From: Anaerolineales bacterium
GTDB lineage: Bacteria > Chloroflexota > Anaerolineae > Anaerolineales > Villigracilaceae
NCBI GenBank assembly: GCA_025938055.1
Contig: JAICQC010000238.1
Coordinates: 1-7,447, forward strand
Direction of reading: 5' to 3'
Length of the DNA: 7,447 nucleotides
The translations under genes were made by a program, and so were the position numbers. Below the pieces are notes generated by a model, which saw nothing but the letters and a program-made list of their open reading frames with translations, did no database searches and was not told the origin of the DNA. Below, piece after piece: positions 1 to 5,683 of the stretch. Numbering within the stretch: the first letter of the stretch is position 1; each line of letters opens with the position of its first letter.

Positions 1-1167
1 CAATTCAGCCCGCACATAATCATAGAATCCTGCCGTGTAAGGTCCCACCACGCTGGTAAGCAGCGGATCATATTCGGCGTTCTCCGTCACGCCGAGGCGG
101 TCGATCCCCAGGAAGCGGCTGTCGAGCCGTCCAACCGTTCGTCCGCTCTCGCGCAGGAGTTCCTTGAAGAAGTGCTGGTCGATGATCCTCAAATTTGTGC
201 GCTCGATGAAATCCGTGGAGAGCCCGGTAAAGCGCGCCAGTTCCTGGATGATGTGAAGGCGCTCCTCGGCAGGCAATAAATCCCCTCTTAATAATGCAGA
301 TGCATATTCGCCTCTGGCAAATTCTTCCACTTCCTTCAGGAACTCTCGTAACGGTTGTCCCACGCCAGCCTTTTTATGGTACCAGGCGGTCGCAGCATAG
401 CCTGGCAGGAATAAGGTGAAGGGCAATTCATTATTTGTATTGAACAGGATCGTCGTGAAATCCAGCACTGCGGAAATTAACATCAAGCCGTTGAGATACA
501 GACCATGTCGTTCCTGTAGGTAGCCCGAAAGACCGGCGGCGCGCGTCGTCCCATAACTTTCACCGATCAGGAATTTCGGCGAGAGCCAGCGATTGAACCG
601 GGTCGTATACAGGCGGATAAAATCACCCACCGACTCGATATCCTTACGGAACTCATGCCACTCCTTCGGCTTCTGTCCATCCACCGCGCGGCTGTAGCCC
701 GTGCTGATGGGATCGATAAAAACAAGATCGGTTTCGTCAAGGAGTGAATACTGGTTATCTGTCAGTTTGAAGGGTGGCGGCGGCAGTTCCCCTTCATCGG
801 TCATTACAACCCGACGCGGGCCCAGGACGCCCAGATGTAACCAGACGGATGACGAGCCCGGTCCGCCGTTGAACGAAAAGGTGAGCGGGCGCTTCGCCCG
901 GGAGCTGCTGCCATCCTTGGTATAGGCGATAAAGAAAACCTGCGCGCGCGGCTTCTCGCCTTCCGATTCTTTTTCACGGTCAGGAGTTTCCTCCTTAAGG
1001 ACGATCGTCCCTGCTGTGACCGTGTACTTGATCTCCCTGCCGCCGATCCGCACCTTGTGCTGGGTTACGACCAGGTTATCTTTTGGAGCCGGCCTTTCTT
1101 CCTTCCCTTCGACCCGACCTCCGGTCGTCCGGTCAGGTTTTTCTTCGGGTTTCTTGTCATCTGCCAT
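1..1167 (-). CDS. Serine carboxypeptidase, peptidase family S10 (partial, C-terminus off the left edge)
   Basis: Family S10 enzymes release C-terminal residues from peptides using an alpha/beta-hydrolase fold with a Ser-Asp-His triad. The visible part is 389 codons and runs off the window, so the Asp and His of the triad are not seen. Visible signatures are FNGGPGSSS at residues 99-107 (the oxyanion-hole motif, WNGGPGSS in most members) and IGESYGTTRAA around Ser204, the nucleophile. The ATG at 1167 follows GAGG with a 6-nt spacer, and an in-frame TAA lies 18 nt upstream. The N-terminus is a charged Lys/Glu/Pro-rich stretch of about 40 residues with no signal peptide or lipobox, which is unusual because most S10 enzymes are secreted or vacuolar; cytoplasmic location is therefore inferred. 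It follows the membrane protein gene on the same strand after 86 nt and may share its transcript. Family assignment is firm; substrate is unknown. Confidence 0.9.
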   Translation of the reverse strand, partial: MADDKKPEEKPDRTTGGRVEGKEERPAPKDNLVVTQHKVRIGGREIKYTVTAGTIVLKEETPDREKESEGEKPRAQVFFIAYTKDGSSSRAKRPLTFSFNGGPGSSSVWLHLGVLGPRRVVMTDEGELPPPPFKLTDNQYSLLDETDLVFIDPISTGYSRAVDGQKPKEWHEFRKDIESVGDFIRLYTTRFNRWLSPKFLIGESYGTTRAAGLSGYLQERHGLYLNGLMLISAVLDFTTILFNTNNELPFTLFLPGYAATAWYHKKAGVGQPLREFLKEVEEFARGEYASALLRGDLLPAEERLHIIQELARFTGLSTDFIERTNLRIIDQHFFKELLRESGRTVGRLDSRFLGIDRLGVTENAEYDPLLTSVVGPYTAGFYDYVRAEL

Positions 1168-1205
1168 AGTCAGCCTCAATTGTTAGGGTATAAAAGACAA
1201 GCGAT

Positions 1206-1233
1206 TTTATAACCGCTTCACCGGATACGTCAC
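1206..1233 (-). promoter_or_regulatory. Possible promoter of the S10 peptidase gene
   Basis: On the minus strand GTGACG (1233-1228) is separated by 16 bp from TATAAA (1211-1206), about 38 nt before the ATG. The -35 matches the consensus at 4 of 6 bases and the -10 at 5 of 6. It is weak evidence, as read-through from the upstream promoter at 1781-1809 could also serve this gene. Confidence 0.3.
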
Positions 1234-1234
1234 G

Positions 1235-1246
1235 GTTCTGCAGAAC
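1235..1246. repeat. Perfect 12-bp palindrome GTTCTGCAGAAC
   Basis: The palindrome begins 7 nt beyond the stop codon of the membrane protein gene and just upstream of the possible S10 promoter. It could be an operator half-site pair or chance. The arms are inverted relative to the GAAC-N4-GTTC LexA box of Gram-positives, so I do not call it a LexA site. Confidence 0.3.
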
Positions 1247-1253
1247 AGCTTAT

Positions 1254-1751
1254 TTAGAAGGGCTTGAACACCATCAGCCACAAAACGATCATCGGGATTA
1301 CATACCCAACGATGACCAGTCCATTCACATCCAGTTTGCGGATATGCGCCTCGACCTCCTCCTGGCTGGCAGGTTCTTCCGCCGGGAATTTGTCACCTCG
1401 AATCATGTACGGCAAGCCCACCATTCGCCGCAGATGTTTATAGCGTGTATCGTTCATAAATGCCATATATAAAAATACAATGATCATCAAAATAATCGAT
1501 GTCCAGATCCAGCCGCGGTTCCAGAGCCTGAGGATGAACGGCATGATCAACCCTGAAATCCCCATCACCAGGAAGGATACGAACATCACGACCATCGTGG
1601 ACATGGAGAGATCCAGCAGCGCACGGATGCGGGCAAAATCAGTCTCGCGGCGGAGCTGGAACGCCATGGCGACCGACGTCCCGTGGGCGAGGAAAAATGT
1701 GATCGAGCCAAGTATATGTATGAATATCAACCAGGGAACCAGGGTTAGCAT
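1254..1751 (-). CDS. Small integral membrane protein, four predicted TM helices (DUF2269-like)
   Basis: The 165-residue protein has hydrophobic segments at about 5-30, 53-75, 81-100 and 143-162, with a cytoplasm-like charged loop (about 101-140, rich in Arg, Lys and Glu) between helices 3 and 4. The first helix carries IHILGSITFFLAHGTS, with His and Gly spaced as in DUF2269 and related four-helix families that include putative haem- or copper-linked membrane proteins. That resemblance is from memory and not firm. The start is well supported: AGGAGG lies 5 nt before the ATG, and a strong promoter precedes it. The gene follows rsmI on the same strand after 54 nt but has its own promoter, so its expression is probably independent of rsmI. 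Function unknown. Confidence 0.85.
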   Translation of the reverse strand: MLTLVPWLIFIHILGSITFFLAHGTSVAMAFQLRRETDFARIRALLDLSMSTMVVMFVSFLVMGISGLIMPFILRLWNRGWIWTSIILMIIVFLYMAFMNDTRYKHLRRMVGLPYMIRGDKFPAEEPASQEEVEAHIRKLDVNGLVIVGYVIPMIVLWLMVFKPF

Positions 1752-1780
1752 GTCATCCTCCTTGAGGCAAAAGTTGGCTT

Positions 1781-1809
1781 ATTATATGATAAAGAATTTC
1801 CGGGCTCAA
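1781..1809 (-). promoter_or_regulatory. Strong sigma70-type promoter of the membrane protein gene
   Basis: On the minus strand TTGAGC (1809-1804) and a perfect TATAAT (1786-1781) are separated by exactly 17 bp, about 30 nt before the ATG. The -35 box overlaps the TGA stop codon of rsmI (1808-1806). Transcription would start near 1774 and include the AGGAGG site. Confidence 0.75.
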
Positions 1810-2633
1810 TCCTTATTTTGATTGATCAATGAATATATTTCTTTTTTGTGCCAGCCACTATGTTTTGCCAGCTCGGTGGAGATCTCCTTGGCGGATTTCT
1901 CACTTTTCAACTCGTTTTCAATCGCCCGCTGTAGTTGTTCCTCGGTCCATCTTTCACTCCCCTCTTCCCTCTTCCCCTCCACGACCAGCGTGAATTCTCC
2001 ACGCGGCGGCTGTGACTGAAAGTGTTCCAGTGCCCCGCTAACATTCCCACGCCAGTACTCCTCGAACATCTTGGTCATTTCACGCGCCACACAAATGCGG
2101 CGGTCTCCCAGTATGGAGTGGATGTCCTCCAGCGCCTCTACGATGCGGTAAGGTGATTCAAGGAAGACCAGTGTGTACGGTTGGCGCTCCACTTCCTCCA
2201 GACGGCGGTGTCGCTCACTCGTCTTATGCGGCAGATAACCAAGATAGAGGAACGAGTCCGTGGGCAGCCCGGAGACCGTCAGGGCGGCGATGGGCGCCGA
2301 GGGACCGGGGATGGGCCTCACTTCGTGTTGGGCAGCGAGGGCGGCTCGCACCAGTTCGTAGCCTGGGTCATTCACTGCCGGAGTCCCCGCGTCCGAGACC
2401 AGCGCCACATCGCCGGTTGAAAGCTTCTCAAGGATGAAATCGAGTTTGTTGAGTTTATTGTGTTCGAAGTAACTCGTGATCGGGGTCTCGATCTCGAAAT
2501 GCCGCAGCAGCTTGCCAGTATGACGCGTATCCTCCGCCGCGATCAGGCTCGCTTCGCGAAGGACGCGCACGGCGCGCGGTGACATATCTTCCAGATTCCC
2601 GATGGGGGTTGCCACAAGATAAAGTGTGCCCAT
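1806..2633 (-). CDS. rsmI: 16S rRNA (cytidine(1402)-2'-O)-methyltransferase RsmI
   Basis: RsmI adds the 2'-O-methyl group of m4Cm1402 in the ribosomal P site, using S-adenosylmethionine. The 275 residues are typical of the family. Signatures visible in order: GTLYLVATPIGNLEDMSPRA at 2-21, IAAEDTRHTGKLL at 31-43, SYFEHN at 54-59, LVSDAGTPAVNDPG at 78-91, PIPGPSAPIAAL at 107-118, FLYLGYLP at 128-135, TLVFLESPYRI at 154-164, REMTKMFEE at 184-192 and GEFTLVVEG at 212-220. The C-terminal domain (about 228-275) has the short helical end common in RsmI. The ATG starts right at the conserved GTLYLVATP motif. No ribosome binding site precedes it, and the likely -10 box is only 6 nt upstream, so the message is probably leaderless. 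It is divergent from the HAD operon. Confidence 0.97.
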   Translation of the reverse strand: MGTLYLVATPIGNLEDMSPRAVRVLREASLIAAEDTRHTGKLLRHFEIETPITSYFEHNKLNKLDFILEKLSTGDVALVSDAGTPAVNDPGYELVRAALAAQHEVRPIPGPSAPIAALTVSGLPTDSFLYLGYLPHKTSERHRRLEEVERQPYTLVFLESPYRIVEALEDIHSILGDRRICVAREMTKMFEEYWRGNVSGALEHFQSQPPRGEFTLVVEGKREEGSERWTEEQLQRAIENELKSEKSAKEISTELAKHSGWHKKEIYSLINQNKD

Positions 2634-2635
2634 GA

Positions 2636-2650
2636 AATGATTTTATCATT
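2636..2650. repeat. Inverted repeat AATGAT-TTT-ATCATT in the rsmI/HAD divergent region
   Basis: The arms are 6 bp with a 3-nt centre, and the repeat covers the probable -10 box of rsmI. It could be an operator for the divergent pair, but it is AT-rich and may be chance. Confidence 0.3.
2640..2648 (-). promoter_or_regulatory. Extended -10 box of rsmI (TGATAAAAT)
   Basis: On the minus strand TGA followed by TAAAAT fits an extended -10 element (TGnTATAAT). TAAAAT ends 6 nt before the rsmI ATG, so transcription would begin at or next to the A of the start codon. No good -35 box is present at 16-18 bp. Confidence 0.45.
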
Positions 2651-2660
2651 GCGTGAGGTG

Positions 2661-2666
2661 TATAAT
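2661..2666 (+). promoter_or_regulatory. -10 box (TATAAT) of the HAD/MerB-like/VOC/monooxygenase operon
   Basis: This is a perfect TATAAT 23 nt before the ATG at 2690, leaving room for a leader of about 17 nt that holds GGAGG (2681-2685). The -35 region at 17 bp is poor, so the promoter may be weak or need an activator. Confidence 0.5.
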
Positions 2667-2689
2667 TTTTCAAGTTCATTGGAGGAGTG

Positions 2690-3343
2690 ATGATCGTTAT
2701 CTCAGACATGATGGGCACATTGACGACAGGCTCACCCGTCCTGGGCCTGGTGGATTGGGTACGACATAACCAGAGCAAGATGCAGGCGCGGCTCTACATG
2801 GCGTCGATCCTGCCTTCCTATTTGATTGCCAAGCGCGGCTGGATCGACTGGCAAAGCTGGGCACAGGGATTAATGGTCAACAGCCTGAAGATGGTCAAAA
2901 ACGCGACGCCTGAAAAAATGAAAGTCGTTGCCGAGTGGGCAGTGGAACATGATCTCTGGAAGAAGCGCCGTGAGGATGTAATCGCGCGCCTGCAAGAACA
3001 TGTAGCGCAGGGCGCGCAGGTCTATATCGCCAGCAGCGTCGTCGAGCCTATCATCGAACCGTTTGCCAGGCGCGTCAGCGCGCAGACCATAGGCACACCG
3101 GTCGAATACAAAGATGGGCACGTGCGTGTGGCGGGTAACCTGGTCGCGCAGGAGCGTAAGATCGAAACGGTATTGAGTCGCCTGGGAGTGGAGCAAGTTG
3201 ACTTCGCATACGGAGATACTGAACAGGATATTCCCTTGCTGGAACATGCCAATCATCCGGTCGCGGTGTATCCCGATGAAAAGTTGAAAGCCGTTGCGCT
3301 CGCACGCGGTTGGGAGATTCACGGTTCACGAGAAAACGATTAA
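2690..3343 (+). CDS. HAD-superfamily hydrolase, subfamily IB-like (phosphoserine-phosphatase type)
   Basis: HAD enzymes use an Asp nucleophile to hydrolyse phosphate esters. The 217 residues show motif I ISDMMGTLT with nucleophile Asp6, a helical cap at about 15-95, motif II VYIASS at 111-116, motif III Lys157 in QERK, and motif IV AYGDTEQDIPLL with Asp176 and Asp180. Motif I lacks the second Asp of the usual DxD: Met8 takes its place, so the general acid of a normal phosphatase is missing. The enzyme may therefore use another acid, act on a different substrate, or have changed role. A GTG at 2687 is also in frame, but it is 1 nt from GGAGG; the ATG at 2690, 4 nt away, is the better start. 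It is the first gene of a four-gene operon and its stop overlaps the next start by one base (TAATG). Substrate is unknown. Confidence 0.88.
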   Translation: MIVISDMMGTLTTGSPVLGLVDWVRHNQSKMQARLYMASILPSYLIAKRGWIDWQSWAQGLMVNSLKMVKNATPEKMKVVAEWAVEHDLWKKRREDVIARLQEHVAQGAQVYIASSVVEPIIEPFARRVSAQTIGTPVEYKDGHVRVAGNLVAQERKIETVLSRLGVEQVDFAYGDTEQDIPLLEHANHPVAVYPDEKLKAVALARGWEIHGSREND

Positions 3344-4008
3344 TGGATGACACAAAACTCTGGGAGATCCGCGCCTTTGTCTATCGCTACCTTGCGGAAA
3401 CGACCCATCCACCGAGCGTGGAGAAGACCGCTTCGCATTTCAGTCTGACTCACGAGCAGGCTGTTTCCGTTTACGAAGCGCTTCATCAACGCCACGCGCT
3501 TTTTCTTAAGCCAGGCACATCCGAAGTCCTGATGGCGAATCCGTTTTCAGGCGTGGAAACTCCCTTTCGGGTGTACGCCAACGGCAAAACCTATTTCGCC
3601 AACTGCGCCTGGGATTCGCTCGGTATCCCTGCCGCGCTGCGCGCGGATGCAGAGGTCGAAGCCTCCTGCGCGCAGAGTGGAGAGCCCATCCAAATCAGCG
3701 TGACCGATCAACAGGTCCGGGGTTCGGATGCGCTTGTGCACTTCCTCATCCCATTCCGGGACTGGTATGACGACCTCGTCTTCACATGAACCAATATGCT
3801 TTTCTTCCGGTCGGAAGAAGCCTTGCACGAATGGCTCACCCCGCGCAATGCAGAGTGCGGCGCTGTCTTGTCCATCTCACAACTGTGGCAACTCTCGCAG
3901 CGCTGGTATCAGAACCGTATGTCGCTGGAGTATCACGGCAGGACACCGGAGCAGGTGCAGGAGATTTTTAAAGAGCTGGGGTTGACTTCCAGTTTCTGGA
4001 GCGCTTAG
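3343..4008 (+). CDS. Selenoprotein: MerB-fold (alkylmercury lyase-like) protein with Sec149 encoded by in-frame TGA
   Basis: MerB breaks carbon-mercury bonds by protonolysis with two Cys and one Asp. Read through TGA 3787-3789, this gene gives 221 residues (MerB has 212). Residues 1-70 form a winged-helix-like N-terminal domain. FANCAWD places Cys88 and Asp91 where MerB has Cys96 and Asp99 (YAWCALD). EASCAQSGEP at 106-115 matches MerB Cys117, with the same 21-residue spacing from the first Cys. The TGA, residue 149, sits five residues before LFF as MerB Cys159 sits before HFF, so selenocysteine replaces the catalytic Cys. A SECIS hairpin follows at the correct distance. The frame is open on both sides, so there is no frameshift and no other damage. 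ATG 3343 overlaps the HAD stop, which implies coupled translation. No other mer genes are near, so activity on organomercury is unproven. The alternative, a nonsense mutation, is less likely. Confidence 0.85.
3792..3825 (+). promoter_or_regulatory. Bacterial SECIS element (selenocysteine insertion hairpin)
   Basis: Three nt after the TGA begins a stem with CAA/UUG at the base (3792-3794 with 3823-3825), an internal loop, GC/GC (3798-3799 with 3820-3821), a UU bulge (3800-3801), and a perfect 7-bp upper stem UUCUUCC/GGAAGAA (3802-3808 with 3813-3819). It is closed by a GGUC loop (3809-3812). The loop starts after 19 nt, against 18 in E. coli fdhF, whose apical loop is also GGUC. G in the first two loop positions, and a bulged U in the stem, are what SelB recognises in the known example. 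The hairpin lies inside the reading frame, as bacterial SECIS elements do. Confidence 0.82.
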
Positions 4009-4028
4009 AGTTTGAGAAGGAGAATCTC

Positions 4029-4406
4029 ATGAAAGTAAAAGGTATCGTCTGGCTTGGGACGCGCACCGAGCGCTTTGATCAAATGACTGCTTTCTGCCGC
4101 GACCTGCTGGGGTTAAAGCAAAAATCAGTCGAGCCTGGATTCGCAGTGTTTGAGATGCCGAATGGTGATGTCTTCGAAGTATTTGGCTCGGACCAATCCA
4201 TGAACGAATTCATGACTCATCCCGTGGCAGGCTTTCTGGTGGATGACATTGTGGCGGCACGTGCCGAGCTGGAAGCCAGCGGCATTGAATTTATTGATCC
4301 TATTCAGGGAGACACCGAGGATTACAAGTGGACGCACTTCCGCGCGCCGGATGGCTTTGTGTATGAACTGACATATTCCACTGGGCATCCATCCATTGCC
4401 GAGTAA
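4029..4406 (+). CDS. VOC (glyoxalase/bleomycin-resistance fold) family protein
   Basis: The 125-residue protein is one VOC domain made of two beta-alpha-beta-beta-beta modules. The first module runs from KGIVWLGTRTERFDQMTAFC (4-23) to GDVFEVFG (46-53); the second from HPVAGFLVDDI (64-74) to FRAPDGFVYELTY (104-116). Members bind a divalent metal and include lyases, dioxygenases and drug-binding proteins. Glu50 and Glu113 are at positions often used as ligands, while the usual first-strand His is absent, so metal binding is not assured. GAAGGAG (4016-4022) lies 6 nt before the ATG. The gene follows the selenoprotein gene after 20 nt and ends 13 nt before the monooxygenase start, so it belongs to the same operon. 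It has a single Cys, so it does not look like the C-As lyase ArsI. Substrate unknown. Confidence 0.88.
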   Translation: MKVKGIVWLGTRTERFDQMTAFCRDLLGLKQKSVEPGFAVFEMPNGDVFEVFGSDQSMNEFMTHPVAGFLVDDIVAARAELEASGIEFIDPIQGDTEDYKWTHFRAPDGFVYELTYSTGHPSIAE

Positions 4407-4419
4407 AAGCAGAATGGTC

Positions 4420-5589
4420 ATGAATAGGAACATCCTCATCAGCGGGGCAGGTATCTCCGGTTTGACCCTGGCATACTGGCTGAAAAAGCGGGGCTTTTCT
4501 CCGGTGCTCATTGAAAAGCGCCCTGATCTACACGACCGGGGCTATATGATCGACTTCTATGGCTCGGGATATGATGTCGCCGAGAAAATGGGGTTGCTCG
4601 AGCAGCTTCAGGAAAAATCAGCGCAATACCCTGTATCAAAACTTGCATTTGTCGATCGCAATGGAAAACAGCGTGCAACTCTGGATGTAGAGAAGTTCAG
4701 GCAGCTTTTGGATCATAGGTATTTTCCTCTGATGCGCGGAGACCTGGAAACAGTCATTTACGAATCTGTAAAAGACAGTGTACCGATCTCTTTCAACACA
4801 AGCATTGCCAATCTGAACATGCGACCCGATGCCGTGGAGGTTGAATTTACAGACGGCAAACGCGGGATGTATGACCTGGTCGTCGGCGCAGGCGGCATTC
4901 ATTCCAATGTGCGCCGGTTGTTATGGGGCGATGAAAGCCAGTTCAGGAAATTTCTTGGTTTTTACGTGGCGTGCAGTGTGATCGACAATTTCCTGGGCGT
5001 GCAGGATTCCTTCTATGGACATTTTGAGCCAAATGCGCAAACAACCGTGTATTCGATTGGAAATAACAAGCTGGCTGTCTTCTTTGCTTTTAAGTCTGAG
5101 GAATTGAACGCCCGGGGTCGCCAGGGACAGATGGATGTGCTCACGAAGAGATTCGGACAACAGGGCTGGGTCGTCCCTCAACTCGTGGAAGGGACGAAGC
5201 ACGCGGACGATTTTTTCTTCGACGCGGTCGCGCAGATTCAACTCGACGAATGGTATAAGGAGCGGGTCGCGCTGGTGGGAGATGCCTGCCAGTGTCTGAC
5301 TCTCCTTGCCGGTCAGGGCGCCTCGATGGGAATGGCTGGCGCCTATCTGCTTGCAGACGAATTATTTAAGGCGGATGGTGATTACAGGGTTGCTTTCCCG
5401 TCATACCAACAGAAACTACAGCCGGAGATCCTTCGCAGGCAAAAAGATGCACGAGGGCTGGCAGGCTCGTTCGTCCCCGAAACGCATGCCGCCATCGCCA
5501 TGACCTATTTCCTTTTGAACGCGGCTTTTTTGCCCGGCTTCAGATCCCTGTTCAAAAGACAAATCGGGGCGAGGAGCATTATCAAGTGA
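4420..5589 (+). CDS. FAD-dependent monooxygenase (flavoprotein aromatic hydroxylase family)
   Basis: The family (PF01494 type, with UbiH and TetX relatives) uses NAD(P)H and O2 to hydroxylate substrates. From ATG 4420 there are 389 residues: the Rossmann motif ISGAGISGLTLAYWL at 7-21 with Glu32 binding the FAD ribose, Arg106 in LMRGDLE, the central motif VVGAGGIHSNVR at 154-165, and the second FAD motif ALVGDACQCLTLLAGQGASM at 284-303 with Asp288. Two departures stand out. The GADG of the central motif is GAGG, and the usual GDAAH is GDACQ. A hydrophobic helix near 361-375 could touch the membrane. ATG 4414 and TTG 4396 are also in frame; 4420 is chosen because the FAD motif then begins at the usual distance, but no clear ribosome binding site separates the choices, and translation may be coupled to the VOC gene. 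It is the last gene of the operon, before a terminator. Confidence 0.9.
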   Translation: MNRNILISGAGISGLTLAYWLKKRGFSPVLIEKRPDLHDRGYMIDFYGSGYDVAEKMGLLEQLQEKSAQYPVSKLAFVDRNGKQRATLDVEKFRQLLDHRYFPLMRGDLETVIYESVKDSVPISFNTSIANLNMRPDAVEVEFTDGKRGMYDLVVGAGGIHSNVRRLLWGDESQFRKFLGFYVACSVIDNFLGVQDSFYGHFEPNAQTTVYSIGNNKLAVFFAFKSEELNARGRQGQMDVLTKRFGQQGWVVPQLVEGTKHADDFFFDAVAQIQLDEWYKERVALVGDACQCLTLLAGQGASMGMAGAYLLADELFKADGDYRVAFPSYQQKLQPEILRRQKDARGLAGSFVPETHAAIAMTYFLLNAAFLPGFRSLFKRQIGARSIIK

Positions 5590-5640
5590 TCACTCGCGGG
5601 AATGGCTAAGACAGCACAACAGCGTAGCCATAAAAATTCA

Positions 5641-5672
5641 CTGTCCCATTCTCCCTGATGAGAATGGGACAG
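5641..5672. terminator. Bidirectional hairpin terminator between convergent units
   Basis: The arms CTGTCCCATTCTC (5641-5653) and GAGAATGGGACAG (5660-5672) pair perfectly over 13 bp with a 6-nt loop. On the minus strand the stem is followed by TGAATTTTTA, a T-rich tail that fits intrinsic termination of the tetR-hydrolase unit. On the plus strand there is no T tract, so termination of the operon there is less certain. Confidence 0.8.
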
Positions 5673-5683
5673 CAGAGAAGTTC

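Noticed and set aside
2153..2437. Plus-strand open frames opposite rsmI and similar open frames opposite other genes
   Set aside because: They are antisense to well-supported genes, have biased compositions and no start signals.
2687..2689. GTG start for the HAD protein
   Set aside because: It is only 1 nt from GGAGG; the next codon, ATG 2690, has a more workable spacing.
3310..3342. Upstream TTG start adding 11 residues to the MerB-like protein
   Set aside because: It lies inside the HAD gene with no ribosome binding site, while ATG 3343 gives the usual TAATG coupling and a good N-terminus.
3787..3789. Nonsense mutation making the MerB-like gene a pseudogene
   Set aside because: There is only one stop, at the catalytic Cys position, with a SECIS-like hairpin at the right distance and no other damage in the gene or operon. 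Not fully excluded without selB/selC data.
3796..4008. A separate small 70-residue gene starting at ATG 3796
   Set aside because: It is in the same frame as the upstream MerB-like part, has no ribosome binding site, and matches the C-terminal part of MerB. It is the second half of the selenoprotein gene.
4029..4406. VOC protein as the arsenic-carbon lyase ArsI
   Set aside because: ArsI uses several cysteines to bind arsenic; this protein has one Cys and the surroundings contain no ars genes.
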